Below are positions 8,578-17,079 of a DNA stretch of 53,889 nucleotides, one piece after another. The translations under genes and the position numbers were made by a program. The notes under the pieces were generated by a model that was not told the origin of the DNA, ran no database searches, and saw only the letters and a list, made by a program, of their open reading frames with translations. The stretch spans positions 1 through 53,889 of the forward strand of contig DASXHZ010000023.1 in the NCBI GenBank assembly GCA_036488085.1, read 5' to 3'. Position 1 is the first letter of the stretch; every line of letters starts with the position of its first letter. Origin of the DNA: DASXHZ01 sp036488085 (GTDB lineage Bacteria; Acidobacteriota; Thermoanaerobaculia; Gp7-AA8).

Positions 8578-9404
8578 TCGCTGCGCGGATCGAGAGCATC
8601 GCGGAAGCGGTCGCCGATGATGTTGAACGCCGCCACCGTGGTGAAGATCGCGAGTCCCGGGAAGATGACGAGCCACCACGCGTAGTCGATGAACTCCTCG
8701 GCGATCGAGAGGATGCCTCCCCACGACGCAGTCGGCACCGCGACGCCGAGGCCGAGGAACGAGAGGGCGGATTCAATCAGGATCGCCTGCGCGACGCCGA
8801 AGCTGGCCGATACGAGCACCGGTGCAAGCGCATTCGGCAGCAGGTGACGGAAGATGATGCGGCCATCCCGCGCGCCGCTGGCGCGCGCCGCCTGCGCGAA
8901 GTCCATCTCGCGCACCTTCAGGAACTCTCCGCGGATGAACCTCGCCTCGGTCGTCCACGACGTCAGGCCGAGCGCCACGAGGATCGTCGTCATCGACGGG
9001 CCGAAGAGCGCCACGATCCCGAGAAGGAGGAAGAGGAAGGGAAAGCAGAGAACGATTTCGATCACTCGCGAGACGAGCCAGTCGACCACTCCGCCGTAGT
9101 AGCCCGCGATAGCGCCGAGCAGTGAGCCGACGATCAGCGAGAGCGCCGTCGCGGCGAACCCGATCGTGAGCGACACCCGCGCACCGAACATCATCCGCGC
9201 GAGAACATCACGTCCGAGGTCGTCGGTACCGAACCAGTGACCGGCGTTGGGCGAGGCGAGCCGCTGTACGAGATTGACGCCGTTCGGGTCGTACTTTGAG
9301 AGCAGCGGCGCGGCGATCGCGATCAGCGTGATCAGAGCGACGTAGACGAGCGCTCCGACGGCCAGCTTGCTACGTTTGAAGCGCTCCCATGTGATCCGCC
9401 ACAT
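8574..9404 (-). CDS. oppC: Dipeptide/oligopeptide ABC transporter permease (OppC/DppC type)
   Basis: Inner-membrane permease of about 276 residues with an N-terminal transmembrane helix (about 15-34), the OppC_N extension, and five further hydrophobic helices. The EAA loop for contact with the ATPase is visible as ARASGARDGRIIFRHLLPNAL (about 173-193). HWFGTDDLGRDVLARMMFGARVSL is a family hallmark. It starts with ATG overlapping the oppB stop by ATGA. It pairs with the downstream-listed OppB and the binding protein; no ATPase gene is adjacent, though oppD and oppF lie about 18 kb away. Confidence 0.95.
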   Translation of the reverse strand: MWRITWERFKRSKLAVGALVYVALITLIAIAAPLLSKYDPNGVNLVQRLASPNAGHWFGTDDLGRDVLARMMFGARVSLTIGFAATALSLIVGSLLGAIAGYYGGVVDWLVSRVIEIVLCFPFLFLLLGIVALFGPSMTTILVALGLTSWTTEARFIRGEFLKVREMDFAQAARASGARDGRIIFRHLLPNALAPVLVSASFGVAQAILIESALSFLGLGVAVPTASWGGILSIAEEFIDYAWWLVIFPGLAIFTTVAAFNIIGDRFRDALDPRSD

Positions 9405-10393
9405 CAGCGCACCTTCGCTCCGACGCGGATGCGCGGGTCGGCGATCGCGTAGAGGATGTCGGCGGCGAGACTGGCGAGCAGCGTGACGACCGCCGTGGCG
9501 ACGGTGAGCGCCAGCACGGTCGGATAATCGCGCGCGTAGATCGAGTCGTAGTAGAGGCGTCCCACGCCGTCCCACTGGAACATCGTCTCGACGATGACGC
9601 TGCCCGAGATCAGCGACGGCACGACCAGCCCGAGGAGCGTCACCAGCGGGATGAGCGCGTTTCGGAACGCGTGGACGAGGAGCACCGCCCCCTCCCCCGC
9701 CCCTTTCGCCCGAGCCGTCGTGATGAAGTCCTGGCTGATCACTTCGGTCAGCGCCGACTTCGTGAAGCGGCTGAGAATCGCAATCTGGCCGTAGCAGAGA
9801 GTGATGACGGGCAGGACGAAGTGACGCGCACGGTCCGCAACCTGCTGCGCCGTCGTCATCGAGGCTAAGTCGTCGGAGGTCATTCCGATGAGCGGCAGGA
9901 GGTTCAGTCGAACGGAGAGCCATTCCATCAACAGGAGCGCCACCCAGAACGTCGGCAGCGAATAGAGGAGGAAGAAGAAGACCGACCACCCGCGCTCGAG
10001 CAATCGGCCATGTCTGGTCGCGCTCCAGAGGCCGACGGGCAATCCGATCAACGCGGCAAGAAGAAACGCGATGGCGTTCAGGGCGAACGTTCGCGGCAGC
10101 TTTTCGACGATGCGGGTGCTCACCAGTCGCCGGTCGACCGAGGAGCGGCCGAAGTCGAGCGTCACGATGCCGCGGAACCAGTAGAGGTACTGCACCGTGA
10201 GCGGCTCATCGAGGTGATACTCGTGGCGGAGCGCCGCGACCTGTTGCGGAGACCGGACGTTGTTCATCCCCTTCGACGCCAGGAAGTCGATCGGATCGCC
10301 GGGGACGGCGTGGATCAGCGTGAAGGTGACGACCGTGATCCCGAGGAACGTGAGGACGGCGTAGAAGAGCCGGCGCGCGACGTAGCTGGTCAT
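9404..10393 (-). CDS. oppB: Dipeptide/oligopeptide ABC transporter permease (OppB/DppB type)
   Basis: 329 residues, inner membrane. It has the family N-terminus (YVARRLFYAVLTFLGITVVTFTLIHAVPGDP), a 100-residue periplasmic loop, and the EAA loop TTARAKGAGEGAVLLVHAFRNALIPLV (about 220-245). YYDSIYARDYPTV near the C-terminus is typical. It overlaps the binding-protein gene upstream and oppC downstream by ATGA, showing translational coupling of the three. Confidence 0.95.
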   Translation of the reverse strand: MTSYVARRLFYAVLTFLGITVVTFTLIHAVPGDPIDFLASKGMNNVRSPQQVAALRHEYHLDEPLTVQYLYWFRGIVTLDFGRSSVDRRLVSTRIVEKLPRTFALNAIAFLLAALIGLPVGLWSATRHGRLLERGWSVFFFLLYSLPTFWVALLLMEWLSVRLNLLPLIGMTSDDLASMTTAQQVADRARHFVLPVITLCYGQIAILSRFTKSALTEVISQDFITTARAKGAGEGAVLLVHAFRNALIPLVTLLGLVVPSLISGSVIVETMFQWDGVGRLYYDSIYARDYPTVLALTVATAVVTLLASLAADILYAIADPRIRVGAKVR

Positions 10394-12039
10394 TTCCCTG
10401 CGGAGCGATCGTGCACCCGCTCATCGCGCGGGATCCACCAGTCGAACTCCCCGGGGTACCACAAGAAGAGCCCGTAGCCGCGGCTCTCCTTCACGCCGTG
10501 GAGATGGCGGCTGATCGTCCACTTCTCGGAAACCTGAATGGTCCAGGTGTACGGCTGATCCGCCGTCAGGACGGCGTGGAGCTGCTGCAGCAGCGCCTTG
10601 CGCTTGTCGAAATCGAGCTCCGTTCGCGCCTGTGTGATCAATTGATCCGCCACCGGGTTGTTGTAGTAGACGAAGTTCTGCCCCTTCGGCGGGATCTGGC
10701 TCGAGTGGAATGCGCCGTAGAGATCGGGTTCAGGATCGAGCGACCACCCCATGTACACCGCCTGATAGTCGCCGGCGAGGACATGCTTGAGAAGCTGGGC
10801 CGGATCGAGGGGGATGACGTTGACGTCCACGCCGACCTTCTTCAGCTCCTGCTGGAAGACCTGTCCGAACTGCGAGCCCGAGACACTGCCGGCGAAGACG
10901 TACATGTCGAACTTGAACGGCTTGCCGCCTTTGTCGAGCAGCCCGTCATTGTTCGTGTCGAACCATCCGGCGTTGTTCAGGAGCTCTCTCGCCGCCAGCG
11001 GGTTGTACGGGAGGACCGGCACGGCTGGGTTGTACGCGTACTCGTCGGGAGTGAAGGGGCCGCTCATCGCCCGTGCGGTGCCGTGATAGAGGTTGTTGAT
11101 GATGGACGGGACGTCGACACACATCCCGAGGGCGCGGCGGACGCGCTTGTCCTGGAAGAGCGGATTCCTCTCGTTCCAGGCGACGTAGTTGTAATTGAGG
11201 GTATAGAAGCGGCGGAACTCGAAGCGCCGCTTCATCTCGGGGCGGCGGCTCTCCATCAGCCAGACGTCGGAGGTGACGTTCGTCTCGTCGATGTCGCCGT
11301 GTTTCATGGCGTTCCACGCCGTGACGAAATCGGGAATCACCTTCATGACGACCGTCTGCAGGTACGGCTTCTGTCCCCAGTAGTCGTTGCGGCGCTGAAG
11401 GACAATCTCTTTCTGCGGATCCGCCTTCACGAGGCGATACGGTCCGCTGCCGACCGCTTTGACGTTGTAGTCGTTCTTGAAGTCGCCCTTCGAGTAGACG
11501 TGCTCTGGAAGGATGTTCAAGTCGTTGAAGCGGACGAGCTGCGCGGCGAGCGACTCCTTGAAGGCGACAACTACCGTGTGCGGGTCGAGCGCCTTCGTCT
11601 GCGAGAGGTCGAGGTTCTCGAAGTCGCCGGCGAGCTGCGCTGCGCCGCTGTTTGGGTCCTCGATCTTGGCGAGGGTCCAGACGACGTCGCTGGCCAGTAC
11701 CGGGGTCCCGTCGGAGAACGTCGCCTTCTCGTTGAGGTGGAACGTGTAGCGGTGTCCGTCCGGCGAGATGTCCCATGACTTCGCGAGTCCCGCGATCGGG
11801 CGCAGGTTCGAATCGAGGTAGAGGAGTGGAGTGAAGATGTAGTTGTCGACCAAGCGGTCGTACTTCGAGGTCGCGAGGATCGGATTGACGCTCGCGATTT
11901 CGGACTCCAGCCGCCGGATGACCGTGCCGCCGTCCTGCGGCTTGTTCTCGTCGACGACCGACTCGGACAGAGGCGCACGCTCGTCGCGCGCGCAGGCAAA
12001 CAGCGTCAGAGCGAACAGCAGCGCGAGCTTGGACCGCAC
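10390..12039 (-). CDS. oppA: Peptide ABC transporter substrate-binding lipoprotein (SBP_bac_5)
   Basis: 549 residues. A short hydrophobic leader ends LFACARDE, a plausible lipobox with Cys at about residue 16, so the protein is probably a lipoprotein in the periplasm. The SBP_bac_5 pattern is clear: GGTVIRRLESEIASVNPILATS at the start, LAKSWDISPDGHRYTFHLNEKATFSDGTPVLASDVVWTL (the family signature), and GSGPYRLVKADPQKEIVLQRRNDYWG. It is the first gene of the oppA-oppB-oppC set. The peptide or other ligand cannot be predicted. Confidence 0.94.
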   Translation of the reverse strand: MRSKLALLFALTLFACARDERAPLSESVVDENKPQDGGTVIRRLESEIASVNPILATSKYDRLVDNYIFTPLLYLDSNLRPIAGLAKSWDISPDGHRYTFHLNEKATFSDGTPVLASDVVWTLAKIEDPNSGAAQLAGDFENLDLSQTKALDPHTVVVAFKESLAAQLVRFNDLNILPEHVYSKGDFKNDYNVKAVGSGPYRLVKADPQKEIVLQRRNDYWGQKPYLQTVVMKVIPDFVTAWNAMKHGDIDETNVTSDVWLMESRRPEMKRRFEFRRFYTLNYNYVAWNERNPLFQDKRVRRALGMCVDVPSIINNLYHGTARAMSGPFTPDEYAYNPAVPVLPYNPLAARELLNNAGWFDTNNDGLLDKGGKPFKFDMYVFAGSVSGSQFGQVFQQELKKVGVDVNVIPLDPAQLLKHVLAGDYQAVYMGWSLDPEPDLYGAFHSSQIPPKGQNFVYYNNPVADQLITQARTELDFDKRKALLQQLHAVLTADQPYTWTIQVSEKWTISRHLHGVKESRGYGLFLWYPGEFDWWIPRDERVHDRSAGK

Positions 12040-12050
12040 GCGGCAATTAT

Positions 12051-12122
12051 AGTGGCCGGTGGCCGGTAGCTGGTGGCCAGAAGTTTTTCATCCGGCAACC
12101 GGCCACTGGCGACCGGCAACTC
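12051..12122. repeat. Intergenic inverted repeat (GGCCGGT type)
   Basis: AGTGGCCGGTGGCCGG at 12051-12066 pairs with CCGGCAACCGGCCACT at 12092-12107 with one mismatch. GTAGCTGGTGGCCAG and CTGGCGACCGGCAACT extend the pattern on each side. It fills the gap between the oppA start and the propeller gene stop and can form a strong hairpin in either transcript. Confidence 0.75.
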
Positions 12123-12123
12123 G

Positions 12124-14283
12124 TCAAGGCAACGTCATCGCCTCTGTCGCCACGTTGTAGAAGCCGTCCACCGCACGGACGATCACGAACTTGCCCGCGA
12201 CCGACGACCGCGGCAGCTTGTACGTCTCGTCCGGCGAGTCTGAGATGCCGTCCTCCGGCTGAATGCGAATCCACTTCTGCGCGTCGACCGAGTACTCGAC
12301 CCGGCCGATCGGCGACATCTTGTCTGTGACGTGCACGACGACGTCACTGCCGGCCGTCGTGAACGCAATCTGCGGCGGCGTGTTGTCGACCTGGAACTCG
12401 ACCCCTTCCTTCGAGTCGCTGAGTGCGTTGTCGGGGTTGTCCCGCGCGTCGCTCGCCGTGAGGCGCAGCTCGTACGTGCCGTCCGGCATCTGCGAGGTGT
12501 CGAAGTTGAACTGGTTCTCGTCGAGATCGTCGCGCAGCCGGAGCCACTTGTCGGTGCCATGGCTACGGAACGAGAGCGCGTAGCGGATCGAGTCGCCGTT
12601 GTCGTCGTGCGCGCGCCAGGTGATGGTGCGGAATCCCTTGCGGTAGACCTTCTTTCCCGGCTCGTTCTTCTCGCGCGGCGAGTCGAGGCTCGTGAAGATC
12701 CCATTCTCGTCGGGATTCGTCGCCTCGACGACCTGCGGAGACGCCGGATACGCGGAAGTGATGTAGACGACCGCCGGATCGGCGACCGCGATCGAGTCGA
12801 TCACCGGCGCGACGTTGCGGTTCATGTAGCCGGCCGTCACGCCGTGGACCGCCATGTCCATCGACGGCTTCGGCATCGACATCTTCCATTGGATGTAACG
12901 CCCGGGCGGCGTGTCGATGTTTCCCTCCACGCTGCCGGACGGCATCGACCAACTGCTCCACGTCGAATCGGGCGTGCGCGTGTTGCCGCTGCGGAAAGAG
13001 ATGGCGACGTGGTTGTCGCCGATCGACTCGCCGTCGATCCGGTAGTGGCCGAAGCGCGAGAACCGCTCGAGGTCTTTCGGCGCGGAGCGGAACTCCGCCT
13101 TCTGTGACGGCTGTGGGTCCATCCGATAGACCGCTCCGCTGTTCGTGGTCGTGACCAGAGTCGCGCCCCCCTCGTTCGAGATGGAGACGATCTGCTTCTC
13201 CGGCACGGTGGCGATCAGCGCCACCTCGCCGTCTTTCATCGAATAGATGCGCCCTTGCGGTCCGCTCGACAGGAGGATCGAGCCGTTGCTGCCGCCGTTG
13301 ATCGCGTACACCAGCTCGTGCTCGAATTTGCGTACAGTCTCGACGAATCCGTCCGGATTGATCTTGTAGATCTCTCCGTTGCCACCCTGACTCTCCGTCG
13401 AGGACGTATCGAACGACACGGTCACCTCGGCGGTCGGAGTCGTGCTCGCGCTGCTCTCGTCTTTCTTCTGCTCCGAGGATGATGAGGTGCTGCTCGAAGC
13501 GGTCTTTGCTTTGGCCGTCGTCGCGGGCGCGGTGGCCGGAAGTGCGCTGCTCGCTCCCGCCGCCCAGCCGACGCCGTTCGCATCGACGTAGATCGTGGAG
13601 ATCTCGCTCAGCGGCGAGTCGAAGAGCGCATGCGAGGAGCCGTCGGGACGGACCTCGTAGATGCGCCCCTTTCCGGAGCCGCCCGCCAGAATGGTTCCGT
13701 TCTTCTCGAGGGCGATGCAGCGGACGTGCGTTTCCGGCGCGGTGAAGAGGACCTTCCCCTCCCCTTTCGGCGAGACGCGAAAGAGCTTCCCCTCCACGCC
13801 GGTGGCGACGAGCAGATCGCCGCTCGGCGCGAAGTCGAGCGCCCAGACGTAGGCCTGTTTCGGATCGAAGAAGATCGTTGCCTTCCCGTCATTGGGATCG
13901 ATGCGGTAGACCTTCCCGTTGGGCGAGCTGGCGGCGTAGACGGCGCCGTCGTGAAACGCCAGCGCGTAGATCTCCGGCTCGGCCGCCGTGTAGATCAGCT
14001 TCAGGTCGGTGCCGCGGAGGCGGTAGACCTTGCCGTCGTTTCCGGTGCCGAAGAAGCGGTCGCCGTTCGATCCGTTGGCCTGCGAGAGGACGAAAGGATC
14101 GGTGAACGACGCGAGCTTCCGCATGGTCGGGCCGGCGCGCAGATCGCCGCGCGACGTGACGGCAAAGCCGTCGATGTCTCCGGCGAGAAAGTCTTCGACG
14201 TTGCGCACCCGCCAGAATTGCGGGGCGACGGCGAAGGCGGACGTGGCAATGAACGTGAGGAGTATGGCAAAGCGAATGCGCAT
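12124..14283 (-). CDS. Secreted beta-propeller protein with C-terminal Ig/FN3-like region
   Basis: 719 residues with a signal peptide (FAILLTFIATSAFAVAP). Residues about 40-420 contain repeated blades with KVYRL, KVYRIDPNDGK, KLFRVSPKGEG, RIYEVRPDGS, EIYKINPDGF and RIYSMKDGE, giving roughly 40-residue repeats of an NHL/WD-like propeller. A low-complexity Ala/Thr/Ser linker lies near residue 240-285. The C-terminal third has an Ig-like segment (TYELRLTASDARDNP, then VDNTPPQIAFTTAGSDVVVHVTDKMSPI). It starts 7 bases after the S55 peptidase stop, so the two exported proteins are likely made together. The function is unknown. Confidence 0.8.
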   Translation of the reverse strand: MRIRFAILLTFIATSAFAVAPQFWRVRNVEDFLAGDIDGFAVTSRGDLRAGPTMRKLASFTDPFVLSQANGSNGDRFFGTGNDGKVYRLRGTDLKLIYTAAEPEIYALAFHDGAVYAASSPNGKVYRIDPNDGKATIFFDPKQAYVWALDFAPSGDLLVATGVEGKLFRVSPKGEGKVLFTAPETHVRCIALEKNGTILAGGSGKGRIYEVRPDGSSHALFDSPLSEISTIYVDANGVGWAAGASSALPATAPATTAKAKTASSSTSSSSEQKKDESSASTTPTAEVTVSFDTSSTESQGGNGEIYKINPDGFVETVRKFEHELVYAINGGSNGSILLSSGPQGRIYSMKDGEVALIATVPEKQIVSISNEGGATLVTTTNSGAVYRMDPQPSQKAEFRSAPKDLERFSRFGHYRIDGESIGDNHVAISFRSGNTRTPDSTWSSWSMPSGSVEGNIDTPPGRYIQWKMSMPKPSMDMAVHGVTAGYMNRNVAPVIDSIAVADPAVVYITSAYPASPQVVEATNPDENGIFTSLDSPREKNEPGKKVYRKGFRTITWRAHDDNGDSIRYALSFRSHGTDKWLRLRDDLDENQFNFDTSQMPDGTYELRLTASDARDNPDNALSDSKEGVEFQVDNTPPQIAFTTAGSDVVVHVTDKMSPIGRVEYSVDAQKWIRIQPEDGISDSPDETYKLPRSSVAGKFVIVRAVDGFYNVATEAMTLP

Positions 14284-14290
14284 GAATCCT

Positions 14291-16150
14291 TTAAATTGCT
14301 GGCTTGATTTCGAGGTCGATCTTGAGAGCGCCGTCGACGATATAGCCGATCGGGTGCGCCTGATGATCGAATGACTGGTACTTCACCGCCGCCTGCGCCG
14401 CATTCGAGGTGTCGTTGGTGACCACCGCGTGCATCGTCGGCGGCAGGTTCGGCATATAGACGCCCGACGTGACCGCCCCATCGTCGTTCGAGTAGACGCC
14501 GACCGTGAGGTCGGTCGACGGACGAAGGCGCTCCAGCGTGGCGAGCACCTGCCCGAGGGTTCGGGGGTCGGGAGGGACGAGCGAGAAGTCGATCTGGTTC
14601 ATCATCGTGCCGCTGCCGACGAGCAGGTAGGCATTGCCGACCGGCTGATTGTCAGGGATCTTCACCTCGAACGTATCGGTGAACGCCTCGCCGCGATACG
14701 GCTTGAGCAGCGCGCGGACTTTCACCGTGTCACCCGGGGAGATGCGTCCCCTCTCGGGAGTCTCGATCGACGCCTCCATCAGCTTCGCGGTGCGAAGCGA
14801 GTCGTCGTGGTGCAGCTTGATCGAGATGCCCTCGATCGTGGCATCGCGGAATTCGTTTGACATCAGGTAGCCGGAGACGACCGCGAGGTACGCGGGGATC
14901 GCGCTGCGCGCCTGTGCGCCCGCCCAACCCTCGCGGAGGTGGATCGGCTCGAAGCCTTTCACGCGGATGTCCGTGTCGAGCATGACCGTCCGCTCGCCGG
15001 CCCCCTTCTGCGCATTGGCGACGACCGTGTCGGCCGCCATGGCGAGGATGAGCGGCGAGAGCTGGGTGTGGCGGACGATGCCGACGTGATACGTCTTCTC
15101 GGCGCCGCTCCCCTCGACCGTCAGCGTCACCGGGATCATCGCCGCGTTGTCGCCGACGCTCCCCATGATGCCGGTGGCGCGGTCCTGGTGGAACGCGCCG
15201 ACGATCGCGCCGGAGTTCGCCATCTTGAACGAGTTGGCGAGGCTCGGCATCACCGTGACGATCTCCGACTTCGCCATCGGGAAGTCGACTTCGCCGATGT
15301 CGAGGAATGGATGTCCGAAGGCGTAGACGCGGTTGCCGTCGACGTGCGTCACCGTGCCAGTGGCGGCCACGTTGAAGTCTCCATTGAGGAGCACCGCGCC
15401 GATCGGGTCGCCGGGTGCGAAGTTCGCCTGTGTTTCCGTGGCGGTGGCCGTCTTCGAGCCCGAGCTTGAACCCGCGGGAACGGCCATGAATCCCATTTCA
15501 TCGAGGTACGGTCCAAAGCGCTGCACCGTCTCCGGCGCAAAGCTCGACATCGAGAGCGGCACGGCGATCGGCTTCGCACCCGACCACGCGCTCATCGCCT
15601 TCGCGTTGAACGACGATGCGATCTTGTCGAAGACCGCTTCCGGCTTGTTGTCGCCGAGCGCCTTGAGGAACTCCCCGCCGCTGATCCGCGGCGTTGCCGC
15701 CGCGATCTCGCCCGACGCCGGCTTGCCGCCGCGCGTCGCGATCTTGAGCATCTCGTCGATCGGCGTGATGCCGCAGACCGACTCCTTCGCGAACTGCCAT
15801 CCGTACGCGAGCGCGCCGATCACCTTGCCGTCGATGTAGACCGGCGACCCCGACATGCCGGCGATGATGCCGGCGCGGTCGGTGACGGGGTTCATGACGC
15901 GCGCGATGATCATGTCCTGGTCCGGGGCGATGTTCGTCATCACACCGACGATCTCGACGTCGAACTTTTCGAGTTTCGTCCCTTCGAATACGGTGACGCC
16001 ATACCCCTTCATCCCCTTGTGCACCTGGGAGAGCGGCATGATGGCGTCGGAGGCAAACGCGGCCGCGGCGCCCAGGATCAACGACGCGGAGAGGAGGAAC
16101 CTGGAGAGGGTGCGCACGTGGGAAGCAACAGGGCGCCGACTAGGCAGCAT
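14291..16150 (-). CDS. Secreted SpoIVB-type (S55) peptidase domain protein
   Basis: About 619 residues with an export signal (LLSASLILGAAAAFASDA). Directly after it comes the S55 domain: MPLSQVHKGMKGYGVTVFEG, VGVMTNIAPDQDMIIARVMNP, and the catalytic-serine motif IIAGMSGSPVYIDGKVIGAL (about residues 110-130). In Bacillus SpoIVB the corresponding serine peptidase cleaves a sporulation regulator; here there is no spore gene set, so that role cannot be carried over. The C-terminal half is beta-rich. I used the ATG at 16150, with AGAGGA just upstream; GTG at 16117 is a possible shorter start. VapC lies 37 bases upstream on the same strand. Confidence 0.85.
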   Translation of the reverse strand: MLPSRRPVASHVRTLSRFLLSASLILGAAAAFASDAIMPLSQVHKGMKGYGVTVFEGTKLEKFDVEIVGVMTNIAPDQDMIIARVMNPVTDRAGIIAGMSGSPVYIDGKVIGALAYGWQFAKESVCGITPIDEMLKIATRGGKPASGEIAAATPRISGGEFLKALGDNKPEAVFDKIASSFNAKAMSAWSGAKPIAVPLSMSSFAPETVQRFGPYLDEMGFMAVPAGSSSGSKTATATETQANFAPGDPIGAVLLNGDFNVAATGTVTHVDGNRVYAFGHPFLDIGEVDFPMAKSEIVTVMPSLANSFKMANSGAIVGAFHQDRATGIMGSVGDNAAMIPVTLTVEGSGAEKTYHVGIVRHTQLSPLILAMAADTVVANAQKGAGERTVMLDTDIRVKGFEPIHLREGWAGAQARSAIPAYLAVVSGYLMSNEFRDATIEGISIKLHHDDSLRTAKLMEASIETPERGRISPGDTVKVRALLKPYRGEAFTDTFEVKIPDNQPVGNAYLLVGSGTMMNQIDFSLVPPDPRTLGQVLATLERLRPSTDLTVGVYSNDDGAVTSGVYMPNLPPTMHAVVTNDTSNAAQAAVKYQSFDHQAHPIGYIVDGALKIDLEIKPAI

Positions 16151-16187
16151 TCCTCTAGGACGTGCACGGCGGCTGCCGGGTTGCGGA

Positions 16188-16619
16188 CTAGCCGTGTGTC
16201 GACAGCAAGCGCACGCGGTTCTCCCAGTGAACTTTCCGCACCAGGCGCTGGTCCGCCGTGATGAGAGTGCAATCCAGCTCTTCCGCCAAGGCAACATAGG
16301 ATGCGTTGTAGAAGGACAGGTCGTATGTCGATGCGAGCGATAGGGCAAGATCGGCGGATTCGAGGGTCAAAGGGATGACGACCAGCGGTATCGAGAACAG
16401 CTCGTTCAACGCCAGCGCGACAGCATCTCTGTGCGGACGCGAGCGTCCAAAGATCAAAACGTTCGAGACCTCGTAGTACAGCAATGCTGGGACAGAAATC
16501 CGGACCCGTCCCTCCATGCTGTCGTCAAGGATTGCCTTCGCGGCCGGTACGTCTCCTTCTGCAGCCTCGGGGATCAACCACTTGAACGCGACCGAAGCAT
16601 CAACGACGATGTCGGTCAG
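16188..16619 (-). CDS. vapC: PIN-domain VapC-like toxin, with one substituted acidic residue
   Basis: A PIN ribonuclease-fold protein of about 143 residues. DIVVDASVAFKWL at the start gives the first catalytic Asp; YEVSNVL gives the Glu; and TLITADQRL gives the last Asp. The position that is normally Asp in the YDAxY motif reads YNASY, so one of the four acidic residues is Asn. To include the first Asp, translation must start upstream of the first NTG (TTG at 16577); the CTG at 16619, overlapping the antitoxin stop as CTGA, fits. If the TTG is used the toxin lacks the first catalytic residue. It is coupled to the antitoxin gene. Activity is uncertain. Confidence 0.82.
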   Translation of the reverse strand: MTDIVVDASVAFKWLIPEAAEGDVPAAKAILDDSMEGRVRISVPALLYYEVSNVLIFGRSRPHRDAVALALNELFSIPLVVIPLTLESADLALSLASTYDLSFYNASYVALAEELDCTLITADQRLVRKVHWENRVRLLSTHG

Positions 16620-16864
16620 CGACGTCCCCGATCGCGCGCGGCGAGTGCCTCGGCAGTGGTCATCGGTGCCCGTCGCTCCGCATTCCTCAACAGCCGCGCA
16701 TACGCTCTGCGGGTCTTCGGGTCATCGAGCGGACGGACCATACGCTTGGCTTCAGCGAGCGCCGCGCGGCGCAGGAACGAGCTACGAGTTTCGCCCGCCT
16801 TCCGCGCGGCGGCGTCGATCACCTGAAGGTCCGGTTCGGGGAGGGAAACGAGTACCTTGGGCAC
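16616..16864 (-). CDS. vapB: Ribbon-helix-helix antitoxin (VapB-like)
   Basis: About 82 residues. The N-terminal strand KVLVSLPEPDLQVID, a helix with AARKAGETRSSFLRRAALAEA, and a basic tail fit the CopG/ribbon-helix-helix fold, which binds DNA as a dimer. In VapBC-type loci the C-terminus blocks the PIN toxin and the N-terminus represses the operon. The start is GTG at 16864. A TATACT -10 element ends 7 bases upstream, so the mRNA is probably leaderless. A 19-bp palindrome overlaps the promoter. The stop overlaps the toxin start. Confidence 0.82.
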   Translation of the reverse strand: MPKVLVSLPEPDLQVIDAAARKAGETRSSFLRRAALAEAKRMVRPLDDPKTRRAYARLLRNAERRAPMTTAEALAARDRGRR

Positions 16865-16871
16865 GGACGCT

Positions 16872-16877
16872 AGTATA
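16872..16877 (-). promoter_or_regulatory. -10 element of the vapBC operon
   Basis: Read on the minus strand this is TATACT, five of six matches to TATAAT. Its end lies 7 bases from the GTG start of the antitoxin, predicting a leaderless transcript. No good -35 is visible at 16-18 bases. Confidence 0.55.
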
Positions 16878-16891
16878 TCCGATAGATATAC
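16873..16891. promoter_or_regulatory. Palindromic operator of the vapBC operon
   Basis: GTATATC, five bases (CGATA), GATATAC: perfect 7-bp arms, AT-rich in a GC-rich genome and lying over the -10 region. This is what a ribbon-helix-helix autorepressor site looks like. The inner TATC-C-GATA is a second, nested palindrome. Confidence 0.7.
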
Positions 16892-16978
16892 CCGCTGTTT
16901 ACGCCGGCGGGTCGGCCATCGCCGCGTGCCCCGATGCGTGCGGCGCTTGCGGTGGCTCCGCATTTCGCCGACCCAGTT

Positions 16979-17077
16979 CTACAGGTCGATGCCGTCGCGC
17001 GCGATCTCCTTCGCGATCGTGTAGATCTGGAGGGCGCCGCGGTTGAGGCGCGAGAGCTTCAGCGATGAGTCACTCAC
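16979..17077 (-). CDS. Possible 32-residue protein or gene remnant
   Basis: A GTG-started frame reads SLKLSRLNRGALQIYTIAKEI then ARDGIDL and a stop. The codon choice (GC-rich third positions) and the helix-like amphipathic pattern look protein-coding, unlike random sequence. It ends before the vapB promoter region and starts just after the stop of the cohesin-like gene on the same strand. It could be a small protein or the remains of a larger one. I do not recognise it. Confidence 0.25.
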   Translation of the reverse strand: MSDSSLKLSRLNRGALQIYTIAKEIARDGIDL

Positions 17078-17079
17078 GC

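Noticed and set aside
8574..9989. A single 471-residue permease
   Set aside because: Only the part from 9404 down shows OppC; the rest is an out-of-frame shadow of oppB, which overlaps it by ATGA.
12051..12122. Rho-independent terminator of the propeller gene
   Set aside because: Strong stem but no T-run on either strand; better described as a repeat.
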